A DNA stretch of 64,000 bases from positions 124,001-188,000 of the forward strand of contig NZ_FMZX01000001.1 of the NCBI RefSeq assembly GCF_900101615.1, given 5' to 3'. Of this stretch, positions 1-7,862 are shown piece by piece. Origin of the DNA: Belnapia rosea (GTDB taxonomy: Bacteria > Pseudomonadota > Alphaproteobacteria > Acetobacterales > Acetobacteraceae). The notes beneath the pieces were generated by a model. That model was not told where the DNA came from and searched no databases. It saw only the letters and a program-made list of their open reading frames with translations. The first letter of the stretch is position 1. Every line of letters begins with the position of its first letter. Position numbers and translations under genes: made by a program.

Positions 1-248
1 TCGATCTCCTGCGCCGGCAGGCGCAACCCCTCCACCACGCCCAGCGGGTCGCGCAGCACGAGGCTCTTCAGCACGTCATCCACATCCTCGAGCGGGACGC
101 GGAAGGTGATGCCCGCCCCCGCCTCCAGCCGCCCGGCACGCTCGATCTCGGCGAGGCCGGCATTGGAGAGGGTCACCGCCCTGACCGGCAGCTCCTCCGC
201 CCAGGCAGGGAGGGCGAAGCAGAAGGCGAGCAGCAAGGCGCGGCGCAT
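1..248 (-). CDS. Exported protein, DUF4139-like N-terminus (partial)
   Basis: The first 82 codons of a gene that runs off the left edge. It begins with a short Sec signal peptide (MRRALLLAFCFALPAWA) and continues with a stretch resembling the start of DUF4139 proteins: 'VTLSNAGLAEIERAG', then 'DVDDVLKSLVLRDP'. That pattern of a surface strand followed by a conserved 'lKSLvl.D' helix is what I recall from periplasmic proteins of that family, whose function is not established. The missing C-terminus makes the family call tentative. The upstream neighbour on the same strand is the MFS gene, separated by a hairpin and a repeat. Confidence 0.55.
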   Translation of the reverse strand, partial: MRRALLLAFCFALPAWAEELPVRAVTLSNAGLAEIERAGRLEAGAGITFRVPLEDVDDVLKSLVLRDPLGVVEGLRLPAQEI

Positions 249-285
249 GGGCGGTCCCCGTCGGTTCAGTCGGCCGGCATCCTAA

Positions 286-321
286 GCCATGCTCCACGAT
301 CACTGGATCGCGGAGCATGGC
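286..321. terminator. Strong hairpin between MFS gene and truncated gene
   Basis: Arms 286-301 and 306-321 pair over 16 bp with one mismatch around the loop ACTG. The hairpin lies downstream of the MFS stop and upstream of the next minus-strand start, so it may end MFS transcription. There is no U-tract on either side, so an intrinsic terminator is only a possibility. Confidence 0.4.
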
Positions 322-333
322 CTAGCTTATTGT

Positions 334-385
334 TTCGTCGCATGATTCACGTCTCCGGCCGTTCCAGCCTGCGACGATCATGCTC
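334..385 (+). repeat. Dispersed structured repeat, copy A
   Basis: The core at 341-380 matches the reverse complement of 13206-13245 at 35 of 40 positions, and the similarity continues on both sides. It folds as TGAT-(bulge)-CGTC (343-353) pairing with GACG-ATCA (373-380). The element overlaps the last codon of the MFS gene on the other strand. Confidence 0.7.
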
Positions 386-1499
386 TGGCGAGCCCCACCG
401 CCCCGCCGAAGGCCGCCAGCGAGAAGCCGAGCCCCATGGCGAAGACCGCCAGGTGGCTCTCGCCCGTCGCGGCGAAGAGGGCGGCGAGGCCGAAGCCCAC
501 CAGCGTCTGCGTCACCGCGAATCCGGCCGTGCAGCGCACCCAGAGCCCGGTTGCCCGTGGCCCCGCCAGCTCGCGGCAGACGGTCAGCGTCACCGTCGTC
601 ACCCCGATCGCGGCGAAGCCCGCCGCCGCCGCGGCCGGCAGCACCAGGGCGGGCCAGGGCGGCAGGGTGAGCGCCAGCGCCACCGCCTGCACCAGCAGCC
701 AGAGGCGGAGCGCCGGCCGCCCGCCGATCCGGTCCGTCACCCGCCCGGAGAGGATGCCCCCCGCCACCCCGGCCAGGCCGAAGACCAGCCAGACCGCCGC
801 GCCAATGCCAAGGCCGAGGCCCCGCCCACGCGCCGCCAGATCGGCCAGATAGACCATGGGCGGCACCATCCCCGCCCCATGCAGCCCATAGGTGGCGATC
901 AGCAGCCGGGCGCGGGGGGGTGCCTCCGCCGCCTCGCCGGTCAGCGCCATGCGCGGCCAGCGCGGATGGGCGAAGGCCCAGAGCGCCACCACCAGCCCCG
1001 CCAGCCCGAGCCAGGTCGCCGGGAGGCCGCCCGGCAGCAGCGCCGGCACGGCGACCGCCCCGGTGGCGATGCCGAGCCCGACGCCTGCGATCACCACGCC
1101 GCCCGCCGCCCCGCGCCGCGCCGGCGGCACGGAGGCCTGGGTGGCGGGACCGGCCAGCGCCATCAGCAGCCCGCCGCCGATCCCGGCCAGCGTCCGCCAG
1201 AGCAGGAACCAGGCGAAGCCGCCATTCCAGGCGCAGGCCGCGAGCGCCAGCACCACCAGCCCCATGCCGCAATCGAGCAGGCCGGGCACGCCGAGCCGCC
1301 GCGCCACCGGCCGGCCGCCGAGCGTGCCGATCAGGTAGCCGAGCAGCGCCGCCGCCCCGAGCGCCCCCGCCTGCCCGCCATCGACCCAGCCCGCCGTCAC
1401 CATGGCGGGGAAGAGCGGCACATAGGCGAAGCGCGCCAGCCCGTTGCCGGAAGCGGTGGCTGCGGCGCCGGCCAGGGCGGGGCGGAGGAAGGGCTGCAC
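378..1499 (-). CDS. YbfB/YjiJ-family MFS transporter
   Basis: A 373-residue integral membrane protein with about twelve hydrophobic segments. The N-terminal 'SGNGLARFAYVPLFPAM' is the hallmark of the YbfB/YjiJ branch of the major facilitator superfamily (usual length about 380-400). Members are assumed to be small-molecule exporters; the substrate is unknown. The start is a GTG at 1499. It is divergent from the sulfite reductase operon, sharing a 168-base AT-richer gap. The stop codon lies inside repeat copy A. Its relevance to sulfur metabolism is only suggested by position. Confidence 0.85.
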   Translation of the reverse strand: MQPFLRPALAGAAATASGNGLARFAYVPLFPAMVTAGWVDGGQAGALGAAALLGYLIGTLGGRPVARRLGVPGLLDCGMGLVVLALAACAWNGGFAWFLLWRTLAGIGGGLLMALAGPATQASVPPARRGAAGGVVIAGVGLGIATGAVAVPALLPGGLPATWLGLAGLVVALWAFAHPRWPRMALTGEAAEAPPRARLLIATYGLHGAGMVPPMVYLADLAARGRGLGLGIGAAVWLVFGLAGVAGGILSGRVTDRIGGRPALRLWLLVQAVALALTLPPWPALVLPAAAAAGFAAIGVTTVTLTVCRELAGPRATGLWVRCTAGFAVTQTLVGFGLAALFAATGESHLAVFAMGLGFSLAAFGGAVGLARA

Positions 1500-1551
1500 C
1501 GTGCCAGCCTAGGCGCCGCTGGCGCCTGGGGCGATGCCGCTTGAAATACGA

Positions 1552-1570
1552 AAATCTGTAGTGAAATCTG
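1552..1570. promoter_or_regulatory. Direct repeat AAATCTG x2, possible operator
   Basis: AAATCTG occurs at 1552-1558 and again at 1564-1570, one helical turn apart (12 bp), in the AT-rich gap between the divergent MFS and sulfite reductase genes. Spacing and position fit a regulator site upstream of the promoter at 1605-1633. The cognate regulator cannot be named from this window. Confidence 0.35.
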
Positions 1571-1604
1571 GCGGGTAGATATCACGCAATCAGGTGAGGG
1601 GGTC

Positions 1605-1633
1605 TTGTTGCCCACACTGACGGTCGTTAAATA
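1605..1633 (+). promoter_or_regulatory. Sigma-70-type promoter for sulfite reductase operon
   Basis: TTGTTG (1605-1610) and TAAATA (1628-1633) are separated by exactly 17 bases, a good housekeeping promoter in a very G+C-rich genome. Transcription would begin near 1640, giving a leader of under 30 bases before the ATG at 1668. Confidence 0.5.
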
Positions 1634-1667
1634 GCAGGCAATCACCCGCCCCGCAGGATATTACCCG

Positions 1668-1970
1668 ATGAGCACCAAGGCGAAGGCCCGCCCCGCCACC
1701 GCTCCCGTGGTCTTCACCGCCAACCGCCTGCGGGATGGCCGCGTGGTCTGGCTCGGCACCGAGGGCCGCTGGGCCGAGCACATCGCCGAAACCACGCCCT
1801 TCGCGCCGGAGGCCGCCGAATCCGGCCTCGATCTCGCCCGCCAGGGCGAGCGGGACCAGCAGGTCGTCGGCGTCTATGCCGTGGATGTGGCCCTCGACGG
1901 CCCCACGCCCCTGAAATTCCGCGAGCGCCTGCGCGTGCAGGGGCCAAGCGTCGCAGCCGAGGCCGCCTGA
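1668..1970 (+). CDS. DUF2849 protein of sulfite reductase operon
   Basis: A 100-residue soluble protein, matching in length and wording ('VFTANRLRDGRVVWLG', 'FAPEAAESGLDLARQGE', 'VVGVYAVDV') the DUF2849 family. In alphaproteobacteria this family is nearly always encoded directly before a ferredoxin-type sulfite/nitrite reductase. The biochemical role is unknown; an accessory or electron-transfer function is inferred from this linkage. The next gene starts two bases after its stop, so the two are co-transcribed from the promoter at 1605-1633. Confidence 0.85.
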   Translation: MSTKAKARPATAPVVFTANRLRDGRVVWLGTEGRWAEHIAETTPFAPEAAESGLDLARQGERDQQVVGVYAVDVALDGPTPLKFRERLRVQGPSVAAEAA

Positions 1971-1972
1971 GC

Positions 1973-3640
1973 ATGAACGCCCTGACCTACCCGCCCCATG
2001 CCCGCACCTACCGCTATGACGAGATCGACCGCGAGTTCATCCGCGAGCGGATCGTGGAATTCCGCGGCCAGATCGAGCGCCGCCTCGCGGGCGAGCTGAC
2101 CGAGGACGAGTTCAAGCCGCTGCGGCTGATGAACGGCCTCTACCTCCAGCTCCACGCCTACATGCTGCGCGTGGCGATCCCCTACGGCCTGCTGAACAGC
2201 GCGCAGCTCCGCCAACTCGGCGCCATCGCCCGCCGCTGGGACCGCGGCTTCGGCCATTTCACCACCCGCCAGAACATCCAGTTCAACTGGACGAAGCTGG
2301 AGGACGTGCCGGCGATGCTCGAGGCGCTCGCCGAGGTGGACATGCATGCCATCCAGACCAGCGGCAACTGCATCCGCAACACCACGACCGACGAATATGC
2401 CGGCGCCACGCCGGATGAGGTGGTGGACCCGCGCATCTATGCCGAGATCCTGCGCCAGTGGTCGACGCTGCACCCGGAATTCACCTGGCTGCCGCGCAAG
2501 TTCAAGATCGCCATCACCGGCAGCCCGAACGACCGCGTCGCGGCGCAGGTGCATGATGTCGGCGTGCTGGCCAAGCGCAACGAGCGCGGCGAGGTCGGCT
2601 TCGAGATCCATGCCGGCGGCGGTCTCGGCCGCACCCCCATCATCGCCCGCAAGCTGCGCGACTGGGTGCCGGAGGCCGAGTTCCTCGCCTATATGGAAGC
2701 CGTGCTGCGCGTGTATAACGCGCTCGGCCAGCGCGACAACATCTACAAGGCCCGCATTAAGATCCTGGTCCGCGACCTCGGCGACGAGTTCGCGCAGATG
2801 GTCGAGCGCGAGTATGAGCGCATGCCGCGCGACAAGTACCGGCTCGATCCGGAGGTCGTCGCCGCCATCGCCGCGCATTTCGCCCCGCCCCCGTTTGCCG
2901 CGCTCGAGGACCAGTCGCTCCCCGACGATCCCGAATTCCGCCAATGGGCCTCGGCCAGCGTTCGGGCGCACAGGCAGCCGGGCTACGCCTCCGTCACCAT
3001 CTCGCTGAAGCCGATCGGCGGCATCCCCGGCGATGCCAGCGCCGAGCAGATGGAGGCCATCGCCGACCTCGCCGAGCGCCACTCCTTCGGCGAGATCCGC
3101 GTCACCCATGTGCAGAACCTGGTCCTGCCGCATGTCCGGCAGGAGGACCTGTACGCGCTCTGGGAGGGCCTCCGCGCCGCCGGCCTGGCGACGCCGAATA
3201 TTGGCCTGATCAGCGACATCATCGCCTGCCCGGGCATGGACTACTGCGCGCTGGCGACGGCCCGCAGCATCCCCATCGCCCAGCGCATCAGCGAGCGCTT
3301 CGCCTCGCTCGACCGCCAGCACGACATCGGTGAGTGCTTCATCAACATCTCCGGTTGCATCAATGCCTGCGGCCACCACCACGTGGCCCATATCGGCATC
3401 CTCGGCGTCGATAAGCGTGGGGAGGAGGTCTACCAGATCACCCTCGGCGGCTCGGCGACCAACGACGCCGCCATCGGCGACCTGATCGGCCCCGCCTTCT
3501 CCTACGACACGGTCGTCGACGCGGTGGAGACCCTCATCACCACCTACATCGCCCATCGCGCCCCGGGCGAGCGCTTCATCGACACCTATCGCCGCCTTGG
3601 CGCCACGCCCTTCAAGGACGCCCTCTATGCCCCTGCTTGA
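1973..3640 (+). CDS. cysI: Assimilatory sulfite (or nitrite) reductase hemoprotein
   Basis: A 555-residue siroheme and [4Fe-4S] enzyme catalysing the six-electron reduction of sulfite to sulfide, or possibly nitrite to ammonia. The four cluster cysteines are C419 and C425 ('ACPGMDYC') and C462 and C466 ('SGCINAC'). The two ferredoxin-like nitrite/sulfite reductase repeats occupy the N-terminal half and the region from about residue 330. DUF2849 upstream and DUF934 downstream are the usual partners of the sulfite form in alphaproteobacteria. No cysH follows here, which is less usual. Sulfite is the more likely substrate, though sequence alone does not exclude nitrite. Confidence 0.88.
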   Translation: MNALTYPPHARTYRYDEIDREFIRERIVEFRGQIERRLAGELTEDEFKPLRLMNGLYLQLHAYMLRVAIPYGLLNSAQLRQLGAIARRWDRGFGHFTTRQNIQFNWTKLEDVPAMLEALAEVDMHAIQTSGNCIRNTTTDEYAGATPDEVVDPRIYAEILRQWSTLHPEFTWLPRKFKIAITGSPNDRVAAQVHDVGVLAKRNERGEVGFEIHAGGGLGRTPIIARKLRDWVPEAEFLAYMEAVLRVYNALGQRDNIYKARIKILVRDLGDEFAQMVEREYERMPRDKYRLDPEVVAAIAAHFAPPPFAALEDQSLPDDPEFRQWASASVRAHRQPGYASVTISLKPIGGIPGDASAEQMEAIADLAERHSFGEIRVTHVQNLVLPHVRQEDLYALWEGLRAAGLATPNIGLISDIIACPGMDYCALATARSIPIAQRISERFASLDRQHDIGECFINISGCINACGHHHVAHIGILGVDKRGEEVYQITLGGSATNDAAIGDLIGPAFSYDTVVDAVETLITTYIAHRAPGERFIDTYRRLGATPFKDALYAPA

Positions 3641-4124
3641 AGCCGGCGAGCTCCGCCCCGATGCCTGGAGCCTCGTCGAGGACGAGGCGCCGCTGCCCGA
3701 CGGCCCCGCGATCGTCAGCCTCGCCCGCCTGCGCGCCGAGGCCGCCACGCTCGCCGGCCGCAACGCGCCACTCGGCGTCGCCCTGCCGCCCGAGGCGCAG
3801 CCGGAGGAGATCGCCCCCTTCCTCGACCGCCTCGCCCTGGTCGCGGTGCGCCTGCCGAAGTCGAAGGACGGCCGCGCCTTCACCCAGATCCGGGCCCTGC
3901 GCGAGCATCACGGCTTCACCGGCGAGGTCCGCGCGACCGGCCACGTCCTCCCCGACCAGTACGCCATGCTGCTCCGCTGCGGCGTGAGCACCATCGAGGT
4001 CGCGGAGGGCACCGACCCCGCCACCTGGGCGCGCTCCCGCGACGCCATCCGCATCGCCTACCAGGCGGCGCAGACGCCGGACCGCCCGCTTTCCCTGCTC
4101 CGCCGCAAACTGGAACTCGCCTGA
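3627..4124 (+). CDS. DUF934 protein, sulfite reductase partner
   Basis: A 165-residue protein of the DUF934 family, which co-occurs with CysI in proteobacteria that lack CysJ and is thought to help its redox supply; the mechanism is not established. The central 'VRLPKSKDGRAFTQIRALRE' and 'GEVRATGHVLPDQYAML' stretches are family hallmarks. I chose the ATG at 3627 (MPLLEAGEL), overlapping the reductase gene by 14 bases, over an in-frame ATG at 3597 buried deeper in it. The next gene overlaps its stop (TGATG), so the operon may extend to the Bug protein. Confidence 0.85.
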   Translation: MPLLEAGELRPDAWSLVEDEAPLPDGPAIVSLARLRAEAATLAGRNAPLGVALPPEAQPEEIAPFLDRLALVAVRLPKSKDGRAFTQIRALREHHGFTGEVRATGHVLPDQYAMLLRCGVSTIEVAEGTDPATWARSRDAIRIAYQAAQTPDRPLSLLRRKLELA

Positions 4125-5080
4125 TGCACCGCCGCAGCCTCCTCGCCCTCGCCGCCGCGAGCTTCGCAACCCCGGCCTTCGCCCAGGCATGGCCGGCCGA
4201 GCGCAGCATCCGCATCATCGTCCCGGTCGCCGCCGGCGGCAGCCAGGACATCGTCGCCCGCCTGCTCGCCCGGCACCTGACCGAGGCGCTGGGGCAGAAT
4301 GTCGTGGTGGAGAACCAGCCCGGCGCCGGCAGCAATATCGGCTACGAGGCGGCATCCCGCGCCAGGCACGACGGCTATACGCTGCTCGCCGGCTCCGACA
4401 GCCTCTCCATCAACCGCACCCTCTTCCCGCATCTCGGCTTCGACCCGGTCGAGGGTTTCGCCCCGGTGGCGCGTGCCGTCCGCGTGCCGCAGATCCTGGT
4501 CGTCCGCGCCGATAGCAGCGCGACGAGTCTCCAGGATTTCGTCGGCGCCACCCGCCGCGGCCCTGTCGCGGTCGGCACGCCGGGCAATGGCAGCCTCGCC
4601 CATCTCCTCGGCGAGCAGATCCAGGCGGCGGCCGAGATGCGCTGGACCCATGTGCCCTATCGCGGCGGCGCGCTGGCGGTGAACGACCTGCTCGGCGGCA
4701 GCCTGCAGGGGGTGATGATCAATATCGGCGCGGTGACGGACCATGTCCGCGCCGGGCGCCTGCGCGGCCTCTTCGTCTCCTCCGCCACGCGGGCACCGGG
4801 CCTGCCCGAGGTGCCGACCCTCGCGGAAGCCGGCATGACCGGCGGCGAGGCGGTGGGCTGGCACGGCATCGTCGCCCCCCGCGGCACCGACCCCGCCATC
4901 ATCGCCCGGCTGAACACGGCGATCGGCCAGGTCGTGGCACGGCCCGAGGTCGCCGAGCGCCTCGCCGCCCTCGGCCTCGAGCCGGTGAACGAGAGTCCCG
5001 ACGCCCTCGGCACCCTCATCCGCGCCGATGCCAGCCGCTGGGCCGAGACCATCCGCCGCGCCCGCATCCAGCCCGACTAG
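4124..5080 (+). CDS. Bug-family (TctC-like) substrate-binding protein
   Basis: A 318-residue periplasmic binding protein with signal peptide MHRRSLLALAAASFATPAFA. The family landmarks 'VPVAAGGSQD' and 'VENQPGAGSNIGYEA' lie near residues 30-70. Bug proteins bind carboxylates, amino acids or related small acids, and classically feed TctAB tripartite carriers. No TctA or TctB lies nearby, so it is an orphan receptor. Its start overlaps the stop of the DUF934 gene (TGATG), suggesting co-transcription with sulfur assimilation; a sulfonate or other sulfur-containing ligand is conceivable but not shown. Confidence 0.88.
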   Translation: MHRRSLLALAAASFATPAFAQAWPAERSIRIIVPVAAGGSQDIVARLLARHLTEALGQNVVVENQPGAGSNIGYEAASRARHDGYTLLAGSDSLSINRTLFPHLGFDPVEGFAPVARAVRVPQILVVRADSSATSLQDFVGATRRGPVAVGTPGNGSLAHLLGEQIQAAAEMRWTHVPYRGGALAVNDLLGGSLQGVMINIGAVTDHVRAGRLRGLFVSSATRAPGLPEVPTLAEAGMTGGEAVGWHGIVAPRGTDPAIIARLNTAIGQVVARPEVAERLAALGLEPVNESPDALGTLIRADASRWAETIRRARIQPD

Positions 5081-5102
5081 CATCGCGGTCCGGCGGTGCT
5101 AG

Positions 5103-5128
5103 GCTCCCTCGGAAATAACCGAGGGAGC
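5103..5128 (+). promoter_or_regulatory. Hairpin burying the Shine-Dalgarno of the next gene
   Basis: A perfect 10-bp stem (GCTCCCTCGG, loop AAATAA, CCGAGGGAGC) ends right before the ATG at 5129. Its 3' arm holds the GAGGGAG ribosome-binding site of the serine hydrolase. It could be a terminator for the upstream gene or a translational switch; there is no U-run. Confidence 0.5.
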
Positions 5129-5134
5129 ATGTCC

Positions 5135-6259
5135 ATGGCCTTCCCGCTGACCGAATCCCACCCCGAGGCGCTGAACCTCGACCCGCGCCCGCTCGCCCGG
5201 CTCTGCGCCGTCATCGAGCGGCATATCGCCGAGGGCCATCACCCCGGCGCCCAGGTGGCCGTCGCCCGCCATGGCAAGCTCGCCCTCTTCCGCCATTTCG
5301 GCGAGGCGCGGCTCGGCACGCCCGCCACGGCCGACAGCCTCTTCCTGATGTATTCCAACACCAAGGTCGTCACCGCCTCGGCGCTCTGGCTGCTGGCGGA
5401 GGAGGGGAGGCTGCGCTTCTCCGACCCCATCGCCCTGCATGTCCCGGAATTCGCGGCGAACGGGAAGGGCGACATCACCATCCTGCAGCTCCTCACCCAT
5501 CAGGGCGGCTTCCCCTCGGCGGTGGTGCCGGAAGCCTGCTGGGCCGACCATGCCCTGCTGCGCCAGACCGTCAGCGCCTTCACCCTGGAATGGACCCCCG
5601 GCAGCCGCGTGCAGTACCACCCGGCCGCCGCGCACTGGGTTTCGGCGGTGCTGATCGAGGCCATCACCGGCCAGGACTTCCGCGCCTTCATCCAGGAGCG
5701 GATCCTGGCCCCGCTTGGCCTCGGGGATGACGTCGTCATCGGCATGGAGGATGCCCAGCTCCCCCGCGCCGCCGAGATCTACGACCCGAAGCAGGATGGC
5801 GCCTTCGTCCCCCGCGCCGCGGAGAACACCTCCGCCCATCATGCCGCCGGCATTCCGGGCGGCGGCGGCTACGGCACGGCGCGCGGCATGGCGGCCTTCT
5901 ACCAGATGCTCGCCGGCGGCGGCGCGCTGAACGGCACCCGCCTCTTCTCCCCGCGCATGATCGAGTTCGTGACGCGCAATTTCACCGGCGATCGCATCGA
6001 CGACTATATGGGCATCCCGATGCATCGTGGCCTCGGCCCCCACTCGCGCGGCGAGACGCCCGTCGCGCGCGGCCTCGGCACCATCGCCCACCCACGCACC
6101 TTCGGCCATGGCGGCGTCGGCTCCTCCTATTGCTGGGCGGACCCGACGAGCGGCACCTCATTCGCCTTCTTCTCGAATTGCCGCCAGACGGAGGTGTTCC
6201 ACAACCAGCGCATGGATGTGCTGAGCAGTCTCGCCCACGCCGCCATCCTGCCGGACTAG
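5135..6259 (+). CDS. Serine hydrolase, beta-lactamase/esterase fold
   Basis: A cytoplasmic-looking protein of 374 residues (386 if translation starts further upstream) from the class C beta-lactamase / EstB family. It carries the nucleophile motif S-x-x-K in 'LMYSNTKVVTASALW', a tyrosine motif in 'VQYHPAAAHW' (YxP rather than YxN), and 'GHGGVGSS' near the C-terminus. No signal peptide is visible, so hydrolysis of an ester or amide metabolite is more likely than drug resistance. GAGGGAG sits 7 bases before the ATG at 5135 and too close to the ATG at 5129, which decides the start. It may be translationally controlled by the hairpin at 5103-5128. Confidence 0.85.
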   Translation: MAFPLTESHPEALNLDPRPLARLCAVIERHIAEGHHPGAQVAVARHGKLALFRHFGEARLGTPATADSLFLMYSNTKVVTASALWLLAEEGRLRFSDPIALHVPEFAANGKGDITILQLLTHQGGFPSAVVPEACWADHALLRQTVSAFTLEWTPGSRVQYHPAAAHWVSAVLIEAITGQDFRAFIQERILAPLGLGDDVVIGMEDAQLPRAAEIYDPKQDGAFVPRAAENTSAHHAAGIPGGGGYGTARGMAAFYQMLAGGGALNGTRLFSPRMIEFVTRNFTGDRIDDYMGIPMHRGLGPHSRGETPVARGLGTIAHPRTFGHGGVGSSYCWADPTSGTSFAFFSNCRQTEVFHNQRMDVLSSLAHAAILPD

Positions 6260-6771
6260 CGAGGCCACTCGCGGAAGGAGAGGGACATGGTGGTCACCGC
6301 CGCCTCGAAGCAGGGCTTCAAGGCGCGCGGGAATTCCACCCAGAGCGTGCCGATCATCCCGCCATCCGCCGATACCAGGCTGCGCCGGTAGAAGATCCGG
6401 CCAGCCATGTACCCGGAAAGGACGAACCAACTCGGCGTTGTCCGGGTATAGGTGATCTCTCCGCCGCTGTTCTCGATGATGTCCTGCCGCGCCTCGCGCA
6501 TCACCTCGGCGAGGCTTTGCCCCAACCCGTTGGCGATCGCCGTGACGGTTGCGCTGGCCTGCCCGTCGAGGCTGACGAACCGCGCCGTGTCCGGACCCGT
6601 GGCCTCGAGCGGGAAGCTCGCCGGATAGCGCATCCGCAATCCGAGAACCGCGCTGCGCCACTCCAGCACCTGCGCCGCCGCCGGCGCCGTGCAGGCGGCA
6701 TCCTGCGCCCGTGCCGCGATCGCCGGCAGGGCCAGGGCCAGCGCCAGCGCCAGGCCCCGCATCCCGCTCAT
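6256..6771 (-). CDS. Exported protein of unknown function
   Basis: A 171-residue protein with a Sec signal peptide (to about residue 23, ending 'AARAQ'). I do not recognise the family with confidence. The mature part, with 'LRMRYPASFPLEATGPDTA', a 'DGQASATVTAI' strand and an 'EVMREARQDIIENSGG' helix, is reminiscent of small PsbP/DcrB-like periplasmic folds. The start at 6771 is set by an ATGA overlap with the stop of the upstream GNAT gene, making it third in a coupled three-gene unit. It converges with the serine hydrolase; the two genes overlap by a few bases. Confidence 0.7.
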   Translation of the reverse strand: MSGMRGLALALALALPAIAARAQDAACTAPAAAQVLEWRSAVLGLRMRYPASFPLEATGPDTARFVSLDGQASATVTAIANGLGQSLAEVMREARQDIIENSGGEITYTRTTPSWFVLSGYMAGRIFYRRSLVSADGGMIGTLWVEFPRALKPCFEAAVTTMSLSFREWPR

Positions 6772-7061
6772 CTCCCGACGATCATGTCCCCGTATTCGGG
6801 ATGCCGCTCGACGAAGCGCACGACGAAGCTGCAGAGCGGGACGACGTTTTTTCCCTCCGCCCGCAAGCGGTCCAGTGTGCCCCGCACCAGCGCCGAGCCG
6901 ATGCCCTGGCCCTCCAGCGTCTCCGGCACCTCGGTATGGAGGAGCGCGACGCTGCCGCCCTCCCGCCGATAGGCGATGAAGGCGAGCGCATCGCCGACCG
7001 CCATCTCGAAGCGCCCTTCCGCGGCATTGTCCTCGACGGACCTGTCCCCGGCCGGCCTCAT
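6768..7061 (-). CDS. Small GNAT-like N-acetyltransferase (YjdJ type)
   Basis: A 97-residue minimal GNAT domain of the YjdJ / Gtn10 type. It shows the acetyl-CoA loop as 'EVPETLEGQGIGSALVRGTLD' (Q-G-x-G-x-A) and the closing 'VVPLCSFVVRFVERHPEY' typical of this group. Such proteins are about 90-100 residues long and their acceptors are unknown. It overlaps both neighbours by ATGA, so the three genes are expressed together. Confidence 0.85.
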   Translation of the reverse strand: MRPAGDRSVEDNAAEGRFEMAVGDALAFIAYRREGGSVALLHTEVPETLEGQGIGSALVRGTLDRLRAEGKNVVPLCSFVVRFVERHPEYGDMIVGR

Positions 7062-7315
7062 GCCTCGTCGATCCCCCAGGCGCCACGCTCGCGCTCACCG
7101 CGGCGGATCGCCTCGTCATTGGCCGCGTCCACGGCGCGCTCGTCATCGGCGCGCCGGCGGAGCGTGCCCGGCTCCAGCGCCTCCTCGATCTCGGCCGCAG
7201 CCATGCGCAGCCGCGCCGCCGCCTGGCCCGGCACGCCATCGCGTTCGGCCATGGCCAGCAACGGGCGCAACCCGTCCAGCAATGTCGTCAGATGATGGTG
7301 AAGCTCGCGGTCCAT
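7058..7315 (-). CDS. Small hypothetical helical protein
   Basis: An 85-residue, highly charged, all-helical protein that I do not recognise. Its N-terminus reads MDRELHHHLTTLLDGLRPLL and its C-terminus is rich in Arg, Asp and Glu. The ATG at 7315 is preferred over upstream in-frame codons because the earlier part has low-complexity shadow composition. Its stop overlaps the start of the GNAT gene (ATGA), which supports real translation. It is the first gene of the unit 7315-6256. Confidence 0.6.
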   Translation of the reverse strand: MDRELHHHLTTLLDGLRPLLAMAERDGVPGQAAARLRMAAAEIEEALEPGTLRRRADDERAVDAANDEAIRRGERERGAWGIDEA

Positions 7316-7421
7316 GCCGCCATCCCCTCGCTGCCTGTTACTGGCCGAACGCGCCAGGAGGGCGGGGGATCGATACCGATGACGCGGCGACCGGGCCTTG
7401 ATCGGCCCGGCCGCCATTCCG

Positions 7422-7856
7422 TCACCGCTTGGCGATGAAGCCGACCACGGCCGCGGTCACGGCCGCCCCGATCAGCCCCTTCTTGGCACTGCGGCTGCGC
7501 AGCAGCGGCGCCAGCACCATGGCACGGGAGGCGGTATCACCCACCTGCCGCAGCGCATCGTCCCGCACCCGCTGCGCCTCGACCTGGATCGGATCCTCCG
7601 CATGCCGCGCGGCCAGCCAGCCCAGCACCGCGGCGATCACCAGATCGACGCCGGCGACGATCAATGCCGCCGAGGTGCCGCTGCGCCCGTCCGCCAGCCA
7701 GATCAGCGCCGCGACATGCAGCATCACCAGCAGCATCAGCCCGAAGACGGCTGCCGCAGCGCCGAGCGCCGCCTGGATGGCGACGCCGCGGCCGGTCCGC
7801 CGCCATCGCAGCGACTCGGCCTGCGCCGCAAGGCGCAGGAGGCTGAACAGGCGCAT
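7422..7856 (-). CDS. Holin-like DUF1469-type membrane protein
   Basis: A 144-residue protein with two hydrophobic segments (about residues 27-52 and 60-82), flanked by basic N- and C-terminal parts and ending 'GLIGAAVTAAVVGFIAKR'. This is the pattern of the 'phage holin family' DUF1469 / Actinobacterial Holin-X proteins, which are chromosomal in most bacteria and not tied to lysis. It follows the DUF883 gene by 6 bases. That pairing of an ElaB/YqjD-like protein with a holin-like protein is common in proteobacteria and is often stress- or stationary-phase-linked. Confidence 0.7.
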   Translation of the reverse strand: MRLFSLLRLAAQAESLRWRRTGRGVAIQAALGAAAAVFGLMLLVMLHVAALIWLADGRSGTSAALIVAGVDLVIAAVLGWLAARHAEDPIQVEAQRVRDDALRQVGDTASRAMVLAPLLRSRSAKKGLIGAAVTAAVVGFIAKR

Positions 7857-7862
7857 CGGTAC

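Noticed and set aside
330-1544. Long plus-strand frame opposite the MFS gene
   Set aside because: Gln/Arg/Pro-rich shadow translation; the minus strand gives a typical twelve-helix transporter.
1874-3883. A 669-codon frame antisense to sulfite reductase
   Set aside because: Same antisense artefact; the plus-strand product has all four cluster cysteines and normal length.
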